A stretch of 64,000 nt of DNA from Epinephelus fuscoguttatus (taxonomy: Eukaryota > Chordata > Actinopteri > Perciformes > Serranidae), in the NCBI RefSeq assembly GCF_011397635.1, contig NC_064767.1:22804537-22868536 (forward strand), given 5' to 3'. The translations under genes and the position numbers were made by a program. How positions within the stretch are numbered: position 1 is the stretch's first letter; the number at the start of each line of letters is the position of its first letter. The notes below the pieces were generated by a model that did no database searches, had not been told where the DNA came from, and worked only from the letters and a program-made list of their open reading frames with translations. Below, piece by piece: positions 22,657 through 64,000 of the stretch.

Positions 22657-22933
22657 TGATTCCTTCTGTCACGATTTGGGTCGCTCCCACCGGAGGACAC
22701 CGACCGTCTGAGCTCAGCCTTCACCGAGGTGCACACCAGAGGAGAAGGTGCACACCGGAAGGGGAGACGCATGAGGGTTTCGTCTTAGGAGCTGGACTGA
22801 CAACTCGGGGTTTGTCTTCCTGTCGGTGTCGGTGAGGAGAGGAGAGGAGAGGGAAGGAGAGGAGAGGAGACAGAGGGGGGATCTTCAGTGCTGGAGCGAC
22901 CAGCTGCCTTTTCTTCTGTCGGGGCTGCGGTAA

Positions 22934-55217
<32,284 letters not shown>

Positions 55218-56139
55218 ACAAACCTGGTCCTTGAATCTAGCAACAATCTTAACTTTGCACCGATAGCACACACCTGGGGTAAAAGTAGCAAAGTGCAAAC
55301 ATGTGCACTTCTTCACAGAGGAGACTGATGGTGATGTGGCGTGTACCAGGAGCCATCAAATATGGTACCAAGCAGGTTTCATTTATCGGAGTGAGTTTAG
55401 CTTTGCTCTCCAGCTCTCCTTATGTGTAACTGTGGAATCACGTAGGCTTACGGAGACAGTTTTTAATATATATTTTTGGTATGTTGTGTTACAAGAGTTT
55501 ATCCAAATCCCAGGTATATATTTTTTGCATGAAAATTTTTTCTATTTTCTAAAGCAAAATTATGACATTAAGATACTTATCTCCTAGAGAACATTTACTT
55601 TGAATTCTTTTCTTTTTTCAGTGAGAGTTTCTTATTGTCTATTGTATATACAGTAATAATTTGTTTTATGGACAACACTCAGCTACGAGCTTTATACACT
55701 GAGTTTGACACTAAAGTGTGGAGTCTTGTGTGGGCCAACGAGCTCTCCTCTCTTCATGTTTACTTTTAACACTGTTCTTAAATGAAGATCTATGAATTCA
55801 AAGGTGATACATCACCACTGTTGTCCGGTGATGTCTGAAGAACCAGAATGTCTTCTGGATTTAAAGTGTTATGCTTATAGGCAAAAGATATAGTTTCAGA
55901 AATGATTGTATAATTTAAAAAGAAATGTACGCTTGTCAATAAATAATGAATAATGTTGATTGCAGGAAGGTCGATTCTTAATAGAAAAGAGGTTTTCATG
56001 TGACAGTTGCAGTATGAGTGATAGACGTTCAGGTTTAAGTTGAGACGTTCTTAATGGGTGTATTGAGTTCTTTCTTTTAACAGTGAACAATGCCAAAGGA
56101 TTTGTTTTATGGTACTGTATGTTTCATCTTAACACTTAA

Positions 56140-57428
56140 AGGGACAGTTCACCCCGAAATCAAAAATACATATTTTTCCTCTTACCTGTAGTGCTATTTA
56201 TCAGTCTAGATTGTTTTTGGTGTGAGTTGTTGAGTGCTGGAGATATCAGCCGTAGAGATGTCTGCCTTCTCTTACATATAATGGAACTAGATGGCACTCG
56301 GCTTGTGGTGCTCAAAGCGCCAAAAAATACATTTGAAAAACTCAACAGCAATGTTTCTTTACAGAAATCATGACCTGCTTACTCAAGATAATCCACAGAC
56401 CTTGTTGTGAGCAGTTTCATGTAGGGACTATTTTCTTTCTCCTAAACTAAACCCACCAACACTGTGCATTTTGCAAGCTCACCTAGCATCACTGACCTGG
56501 CTAACGTTACAGCTCAGCCAAGGAGAATGCCATTAATGTTTAGATCTCATGCTGCCATGAGCACGAGCCTCTCATCCAAGAGTAGATGCATGCACAGGCA
56601 TGGATTTTGAGGAGATGCAGAAGACACATCCCCATCAATATTTAGATGATGTGACTTTGTCCCCCCTAGTAAAAACATGAAAGTAACAGGACTTTTACTT
56701 CGACAAACTGCTCAAACTCAACTCATAGTGGTGGCAATATACAACCTTAAAACAATGGTTGCAATCTGCTATAAAACAGGAAGAAGATGAAGCAACTATG
56801 CTGGATAGAAGGAAGGAAGTACCAACCCATTTTCACTCCTTGCTCTCATTGTGTAATATTGCCGGGGAGGGTTTACATTGGGATCAACTGAAAGCCTGGG
56901 GATCATAATATAGACGCTAAAGCGTGCCTTTGGCGAAGGCATCACAAGCTGAAGGATGTGACAAGGTATCGGCATTCAACATGCTGGGAATGAGAACGTG
57001 CTGGAGAATATTTTCACCATACATTGATGCAGAAAAGACACAAATTGGTGCATCTTTGCATACAGGAATGAAGTGTTTGAAACTCAAAATAAATTGGAGG
57101 AAGGACCTCTAGACCGTCCCCCTCAAATGTTGGCAAAAAACCTGCCCCCTTAGATGCAACACAACAAGGTCTGTGGATTATCTTGAGTAACTGGGTCATG
57201 ATTTCTGGAAAGAGACATTGCTCTTGAGTTTTTCAAATGCATTTTTTGGTGCTTTGAGTACTACAACCCGAGTACCATCTAGTGCTATTTTATTTTGGAG
57301 ACAGCAGACATCTCTACGGTCGATATCTCCAACACTCTGCAACTCACACCAAAATAATCTAGACTGATAAACAGCACTACAGGTGAGAGGAAAAATATGT
57401 ATTTTTGTTTTTGGGGTGAACTGTCTCT
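56140..57428. mobile_element. Foldback TTAA-type MITE, family A, copy 2
   Basis: 1289 bp flanked by TTAA (56136-56139 and 57429-57432). It starts AGGGACAGTTCACCCC and ends GGGGTGAACTGTCTCT. The first 280 bp or so and the last 265 bp are reverse complements of each other: for example, TACTCAAGATAATCCACAGA on the left pairs with the arm near 57175. The middle of about 740 bp has no transposase. Confidence 0.85.
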
Positions 57429-58261
57429 TTAAAATCCAGGTTATTACAAACGAGACAGACCGTTTTCTTTAGTGTCGCTGAGGTACTTTTTGAGGTCTGA
57501 TATTTTTATGTTTTGTTTTTTTTTTAAGCAAAAAAAAGAAAAATAATGTTTTCTCTTTTTTAACTAATTGTAGTGCTTTGTTTTTGCACTATCTCTGTAA
57601 CAGTTGAGCTGTTTGGATATTTTATTCAAAATTCATCAGAACCAATGACGTCAGACAGCCGTTCAACCTCCTGATTGTAGACTTCTCTCCATGTGTGAGC
57701 TCACTCATCCCACTCTGAATGCTCTGAAGCATCATCTTCATAAAAGACAACCCCGGTGGTTTGAAAACAAAAACAACCTTTTTAAGTGATACCAGGCATT
57801 GATGTCAGTGTCGTTTTTGTTATAGGAGTAGAGTTTTGTCTGGAAAAAATACACAGCAGTTTAAAGATTTGTGATTGGTAAATTCAATCAGATCATTGAA
57901 AACATATTTTCATTCCCTACACAGTAATTCATTGAGTTTTATGACACATTTTTACAATGGCCGGGCAAATTTAACTATTAAATGGAGAATGTGTATGTGT
58001 GTGTGTGTGTGTGTGTATATGTGTGAAACCTCTTCACTTAATCAGTATTAGTGAGCCGTGCCCTCGATGGTTACAGGGACAGAGCTCTAAATGTTAGCCG
58101 CATTTACATCTTTATTTGAGCCTACTGAGCATGTAGCAGTCACTGACCCCTCACTGAGAGCGACAGGGTGTACTTCTGTGTGTACTTGATGTGTTCATTC
58201 ACACCCTGAATGTATTCTGATAGCTTCTCGCCCTGCCAACACATCTGCTGTGCCTTGGAAG

Positions 58262-58267
58262 AATAAA
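58262..58267 (+). terminator. vcl: Candidate distal vcl polyadenylation signal
   Basis: AATAAA in the context GGAAGAATAAAAGATT, followed within 40 bp by a T/G-containing segment. It is the last strong signal before sequence shared with other repeats. Confidence 0.45.
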
Positions 58268-58299
58268 AGATTATAATAATGTTGAATGGAGTCAGCCTC

Positions 58300-60780
58300 T
58301 TAATTTGCTCTCACACGTCACTGGTATCATAACATAAGATGAGTGAGTGTGATTGGGGAGCAAGACTTAAGGGGATAGTTCACTTGAAAATAGAAAGAAC
58401 GTGTCAAGTTTGTAAAAAAACACTAAGTGCCATTTCCTGCTGTAGAGTGACTAAATAAGCTACTTAACAGAGACAGCAAACTAGCTCAACAACATGGCCA
58501 AATGCAAGTATGAGGCTGAATAAATTTGACTGTGTGGACCTTGAACTAATGACTAATATCTAGACCCTGTGGGGAACTACTGATGTAGACTGTAGCGTGG
58601 ATATTCTCGTGGATGGGAGGACATGCAAGTATAAAGACAACTCGCTACACCCTTGAAGGCAGGGCTTCGTTAATTCCTATCAAAGTTGCTCAGTGGTGCA
58701 GGAAGCCAAAAAAGTTTGACTTCCTGGGTATATAATTACCCTGATCTTGTGCGTCATTGGGCCGATAGAGCAAGCGCCTCAAGACTTCAAGCTGAGCGGC
58801 AAATTTCTGGTTGAGCACCCCATTAAAGTAAATAGTGATAAAAAATGATTTAATGGTTTTCTAGACTTACAAAATGTAACTGGACCGAATCGATTGAACC
58901 CGACAGTGACTTGAGTCATTTCCCAGGAGTTGTGACTGTAAAAAAACAAATGATCCAGTTATTTACAAATGTCCCTTTCACAGTGTAAGTCAATTGGAAA
59001 AGCATTTTTGGGCCCCATGGCATCATGTGACAGTTTCAGAAGTTGTATTTCCACTGATTGGCCAGTATGAAAATTGACTTCAAAGCCTGGTGCACTTCTT
59101 GAGGAGGAGAAAAAAAGATGTATTTTGATATTGAGTATCGTGCAGTGTGTTACAACAAATGTACAGCCATGCTGAGGCAGTACGAGGCACAGAGACAAGT
59201 GGGTGTAACTGCAGCTGGAGCAGCTACAGAACCTGACCTTTACCTACATGGCAAGCCATATCTGCACTTCAGTCCATGATCAGCACCCTTCACTCCATGG
59301 CCTGGAAGAGGAAGTCCCAGCAAAATTGTGAAGTTGCTGAGCTATTAGCTAGCTACATTAATAGCGAGGTGGTTAGAGTAAGGGTAATAGGAAGGGTTAC
59401 ATCTTGTTACTTAGAAAGTGAATTATGTCTTCATGTATTATTAAGTGGATTATAGCTACATTAAGTCTCATTTATTCACTACAGTTTGGCACTGTAGCAG
59501 TGTTCAGATCGCTGTCGCATTGGTAGGTTTGTCTTGTACATGTGGTGGGCGTGGTTTGTAGGAGCGTGTCATGTACGCTACAAATGGAATGAGCCTGCAG
59601 CTATACATGTCTCCACAGAGATGGTTTGAGCTAAATGCTAGCATCCCTATGCTAACAAGCCTGCAGTGACAATGCTAGCATGCTGAAGTTGATGTTCACC
59701 ATGTTTATCATCGTAGTTTAGTGTTAGCATGCGAGCATTTGCAAATGAACACAAAGTAAAACTGAGGCAAACGGGAATGTCATTAATAAACCAAAGTTAG
59801 CCATACTGTTAGCATGGCAGAAAGAGCACACGTGAACACGTCATTTTAAAGCTTTTATGAGACATCTTAAACACTGACATATAGATTCAACTTCATACAA
59901 GAGCTTAAAGTAGTATTTTCCACGTGGACAATTGATTGTGCAAATCTTGTGCTGAGAAAATAAGTTGCATTCAAGATTGTGTGAGGCTTTTGTAGATTTC
60001 TGAGTGCTTTTTACACGACTGTTCCCAACATACTGCCTGAATCACTGGCTCGTTTCGAGGCTCTGCAGACAGTTGTACTCCCTTAGTCAAATGTACCTTG
60101 GATGTAAAGAAAATATACTTTCCCTCAGGCCTCCCAACCATGCAGTGTGTGCTGTAGTGTGCTATGCAAAGCACTGTAACCTACCTTACAAGGCCACATT
60201 AAGGAGTGAATGCGTGCAAAAATACCTGCTCTTAAGTCAGTGACTTCAGACACTGCAGCTACTCAAAAAGTAGACACATAAGATTCTTCAAAAATAAACA
60301 TATATATAGGTATAAAACTTGGTGCTACTGTAATTGTGTAAAAATGTCTTCAAAAGGAATGGCTGCTTAAGTTCAGGCAACATGCAGGTATGATTGTACA
60401 GGTGTGTTTAAGTTGTGAGGAGCAAGGTGGTAAGCTGCGAGTGTCCCTTTTCAAATTGAAATATTCCCCTTAGGCAACACTCAGAAGGTGTTAAAAGACA
60501 AAAGAAAAACAGAAACAGTACAATAGAAAGAGGAATGGTTCATATAATGCAACACATTTAAACTGGATAGAAACTAATAGCACTTCAACAAGGTCACATT
60601 GATTATTAAGGCTTCCCTTTACAGGTCACACATACCATCCAGTCATTTGTAATGCTAAACACATAATAAATAACTCATTAATGACAATGAGCCAGAGGAT
60701 ATGTAAGACATTTTTGGAGCACTGATAACTTTGACACCTATTTGGCACACTGGGTTGTTGACCTCTGACCTCTGACATTA
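58300..60780. other. vcl-ap3m1 intergenic, repeat-rich
   Basis: No gene recognised. It holds an interspersed repeat copy at 59338-59503 (partner of 2623-2770). It also holds a GCTAA/GCATG-rich teleost repeat fragment at about 59600-59830, with ATGCTAGCAT and GTTCACCATGTTTATC segments. The two flanking genes are convergent, so both 3' ends meet here. Confidence 0.5.
59338..59503 (+). repeat. Interspersed repeat fragment, copy 2
   Basis: It aligns with 2623-2770 over GAAGGGTTACATCTT, a TTCA(C/T)GTATAA-like part and CATTTATTCACTACA. Same orientation, non-coding. Confidence 0.6.
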
Positions 60781-60781
60781 C

Positions 60782-63700
60782 TCAGGTCCGCACTTGGAAT
60801 TTCCCCGCTTTGGTCAAATATTTGACCCCTTTAAATGGTTTGTACTTCTCTCCATACATGTCGAGACGACTCACCTTCAGACCTGCACAGAGGGGAGAGA
60901 GGCATAGTGAGTAGAGACTCAAAATGGACTTTGAACTTGGCCCAGTTAAAAGATTAAAAGGTCATGGAGCAAGGGTTACCTGATATGGCCAGCTGCTGGA
61001 TCTTCAGGTCGATGTTGAGTGGGGGGTTTTCTTCAGGTTTGGGAGCTCCTGCCTGCAGACTTAGACTGCCTCGCAAGTTGGGAAGCTTCTGGGGGTTCAG
61101 TTTCCCAATGTCCCAAACCAGCACCTATCAAAACACAGACATGCTCCATGTAAGGACAATAAAACAAAACGCTTTATCTATTTTCTCCGTAACACCACCA
61201 GTTCTGACCAAGATCACATCAGTTGCTTCATCGCAGAGCAACAAAAAAATCTATTCTATAATGTTATTTAAAAAATCTCCTGGCTTTAAAGAGCAGTTTT
61301 AAAGGGATAGTTTGTAGTTTTTTGAAGTGAGGTTGTATTAGGTACTTATTCATAGTCAGTGTATTCCCTACAGGGGATGGCAGTCAGCACAGACTGAGTT
61401 TGGAGAAACAGACAGGAATACCGGCACGGAAGTGAAGAAATGTACTGCTGTAGAGGGGGCAGCAGCAAAACATATTTTTGTTACAGAAAAAAAAATCTGT
61501 TTAAGTGTGGTGTAAGACAGCCTTTTCCGACAGGGAGCTCAAGCTGTTGATACTAAGAAACATTCTTTTTTAGAGAGTGTCCCCTCTCTAAATTCGGAAG
61601 GTTGTTGGGTCCATGAATGCAGCACAAGCGGAACTCTCCATAAGTTATTTTTTTTCCTGAGTTGTGGGGTGGATAATTGATCTACTGATTTGTTCAGAGC
61701 TGATCAGATCACATCGTTGGAGGGGAGTGGCTGCTGCAGAGGCGAATTAGACCCAGTTTAGACCCAGCAGAATGAATAGTTAAGTTTCACCTTTAATGCA
61801 CCTGACACTCTGCTGCACAATCTGTACTCAGACCGTGTGGTGCTATGAATGACCACACAGTATAAATATTTTAACAGTGCTCCTAATGCATGGTCCAGCT
61901 CTAAAAATAGAAAATCTATTTGTGGCAGCAGATGTTTTGATCGTGGCAGACTGCCATAAAATAATAATAATAATAATAATAAATAATGTGTGAGAAACCC
62001 TGCTTAGATAACAGGTTCAGTTCTCCGTGGGTAAGGGCTGTCTAATGGCAAGGTCAAGTGGTGAAAATATAAAATATGCTTAAACTTACACTGATTTATT
62101 TTCTTGGTGGAATCTTTTTTTTAAGTTAGCTAAAATACATGTTGCTGCTACCGGCCATCCACAGCAGTAAATTGTTTAGCTTCCATGGCGGTACTCCTGC
62201 CTGCTTCTGCTTCTCCAATCTGTGGGCAGGCCAACCACCATTTACTATAGGTAACACATTTACTATGTTTAAGTATCTCATACCACCCCACTTCACAAGA
62301 TCTAAACTATCCCTTTGATGTTACTTTGGCTATTAATTTAGGGGTAGGCAGGTAAAATGTAAGTAGCTTTGTAGTGAAGCATTTGACAATATCAACAAAA
62401 ACTGAGAAGTATGATGGACACTGACCGGACAAAAGGGCCCACATTTAAAAGAGGAGGCCGTTCTCATTTAACACAGACCTACTGTGCTGCTGCTTAGGAC
62501 AGCTTTGTAAATGACTGGTTACCTTGGTAGCGAGGTCGTAGGTGTAGTTTCCCTGTGTGGCTGTGAGGTTGGCACTGAGCACAGCTTTAGGCATGTGGAT
62601 GGTGACCATCAAGCCCTCCACTGTCTTTCCCATGGTCTGTTTGGGTCCGATCGTGATGTCCAGGCGACCACAAGGTCCCGACTCAAAGAAACTGATGCTC
62701 TGTTTCACGTACACTGGAATGGCCACGAGGCTGAGGAGGGACAGAGACAGAATTGAACGCGATGACAATAAACAGTTGGGTTCAGCAGGCAGACAGCAAC
62801 CAGCTTGTGTTTACAAGTAAACACAGTGTGGATTGTGAATCCTTACTGGGGAAATTAAACAAGAATTTCGATCCACTCCTCCGCATCACAAAGATTTTAT
62901 TGTTGCTATTAGATGCTGACTATCAAATCACGCACCTAAATACATTTTTTTAAATTTAATTTAACACATACAGATGTGCATGTGCCTACTTTTGAGAGCT
63001 GACATGGTAGTTCATGAGGGTGAAGTTTCCATCTGGCGGGATGAAAGAGAGGGCACGCTCCGACTCCCAGCGCTTAAACCGTACACACGGGTGGAAACTC
63101 ACATCATCGAGAAGACGAGGATTCTGTCAACAACAACAACAACAACAACGATGGCGAGTGAATTTTATACTTAAGCACATAAATAAAAAACACAGAGCTG
63201 AGAGGACGTTAACCCACCATGAAAGACAGAGTCAGGTCAGGCATCCCAGTGAGCCTCACACAGGCTTCAATCACACCCTGGATCTCTGCAAATACTGTCG
63301 TACCTGCATAAGAACAGATTTAAAGAAATGCAAGCATGTTTAAAATGTGATCACATCTAATTATATAATCTTCCAGGAAAAGTAAACACTTCTAATTGTC
63401 ATGGACACACTCTTCAATTGTGGTGATCACACAAGTTTGTACCTGATTTGTCCACGATGGCATCTATTTCCTCAATCACATCGAAATATGCCTCATTATT
63501 GGTGTATTTAACACCAGCGCGCCTCCATGGGATATTGGACAATTGACCGGTTGGTAATGTGTCTCCAACGTTACTACCTCCTGGAAAACACACACACAAG
63601 AAGGGCAAAAATATAAATGTACATATAAACATTGTAGATGCTATGAAATTTGGTCTTTAGTAGACAGACGCTGGGGACAGGTTAGACTGACCTTTATCAC

Positions 63701-63897
63701 CAGAGTCAGGGTGACCTCTGTTTACCTGTGAGCGTGTTGACAACTGATCGCAGGATGGTGGGAGGCCTGATCATCTCTTTGAGCACGTTGGACTCTGTTG
63801 CTAGTGGGAAGCCGTTGTCCAGCATCTCCTCCAACAGCTCATACACTGTCACCACATTGTCCTTGATAATGCTTTCTGAGCACTCTCCAAAGTAGTC
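60782..63897 (-). CDS. ap3m1: AP-3 complex subunit mu-1, 5'-partial
   Basis: Medium (mu) chain of the AP-3 adaptor, which selects YxxPhi cargo for transport from endosomes to lysosomes and related organelles. Coding exons in transcription order: 63897-63726, 63580-63443, 63303-63218, 63123-62990, 62730-62523, 61124-60980, 60882-60782. They give 328 codons including the TGA stop, with phase kept at all junctions. The first visible residues, DYFGECSESIIKDNVV, correspond to about residue 92 of the 418-residue human protein, so the N-terminal longin-like part continues off the right edge. The mu-homology domain is complete, from NIPWRRAGVKYTNNEAYFDV to the C-terminus KGVKYLTKAGKFQVRT. mu-2 paralogue AP3M2 is close, but gene order next to vcl favours ap3m1. 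Confidence 0.95.
61303..62314. mobile_element. TTAA-type MITE, family C, in ap3m1 intron
   Basis: 1012 bp. AGGGATAGTTT on the left and AAACTATCCCT on the right are perfect inverted ends. The left flank is TTAA and the right flank is TTGA, so the target duplication has one change. An (AAT)n run lies inside at about 61961-61985. No transposase. Confidence 0.7.
63128..63149. repeat. (CAA)n repeat at an ap3m1 acceptor
   Basis: On the minus strand this reads (TTG)n and ends 4 nt before the exon 63123-62990, so it forms the acceptor's pyrimidine tract. Confidence 0.85.
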
Positions 63898-64000
63898 CTG
63901 TCGACGAATGCAAAAAAAAAAACCTGTCTTGTCAACAACCTCAATTTTTAAAAAATTTTTAAGATCCTATGTGAATCCCGTTGTGTACAATATATATTTT

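Larger units (their letters stand above)
55218..58290 (+). other. vcl: Probable vcl 3' UTR and downstream region
   Basis: Sequence after the TAA stop. The candidate distal polyadenylation signal AATAAA is at 58262-58267; a proximal AATAAA is at 55938-55943. If the distal site is used, the 3' UTR is about 3 kb and contains the foldback MITE at 56140-57428. A GT run lies at about 57995-58016. Confidence 0.5.

Noticed and set aside
58370-58400. Single TTAAGGGGATAGTTCACTT end resembling a MITE terminus
   Set aside because: No matching partner end was found nearby; it may be a solo remnant, too weak to call.
62511-63343. Plus-strand ORFs over the ap3m1 exons
   Set aside because: They are antisense shadows of the conserved minus-strand AP-3 mu exons.

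Overview
The window is vertebrate genomic DNA, almost certainly from a percomorph (perch-like) teleost fish. It holds split genes with GT-AG introns, long CA/GT microsatellites, and several non-autonomous DNA transposon families typical of perch-like fish. Four protein-coding genes are supported by exon-by-exon reading; in each, the codon phase carries across every splice junction that I checked.

Layout. (1) 827-8.5 kb, minus strand: chuk (IKK-alpha kinase). There are 19 coding exons and a probable non-coding first exon; the last exon or exons, with the NEMO-binding tail, lie beyond the left edge. (2) 8.5-14.7 kb: intergenic, with a foldback Tc1-like transposon remnant. (3) 14.7-18.5 kb, plus strand: plau (urokinase-type plasminogen activator), complete at 397 residues. 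It has a signal peptide, one kringle and a trypsin-like protease, but no EGF-like exon. (4) 18.5-22.9 kb: intergenic and vcl upstream region, with a perfect SRF (CArG) consensus. (5) 22.9-58.3 kb, plus strand: vcl (vinculin), complete. It has 22 coding exons and encodes 1066 residues, or 1125 when the metavinculin exon is included. (6) 60.8 kb to the right edge, minus strand: ap3m1 (AP-3 mu-1 subunit). The seven 3' coding exons are present and the N-terminus lies outside.

plau-vcl-ap3m1 matches the gene order of human 10q22; chuk as the left neighbour differs from human, where CHUK is on 10q24. The genes are not an operon. chuk acts in NF-kB signalling, plau in pericellular proteolysis, vcl in linking integrins and cadherins to actin, and ap3m1 in endosome-to-lysosome sorting.

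The most interesting content is in the non-coding architecture. The metavinculin exon has a near-perfect distant branch-point motif and an AG-free pyrimidine tract of about 180 nt. GT repeats sit directly on several vcl splice sites. A foldback transposon with arms of about 280 bp lies in the probable vcl 3' UTR. Two hAT elements stand shoulder to shoulder with overlapping target duplications. The plau gene has lost the receptor-binding EGF module. I found no RNA genes, CRISPR arrays or viral genes, and no clearly new protein system.
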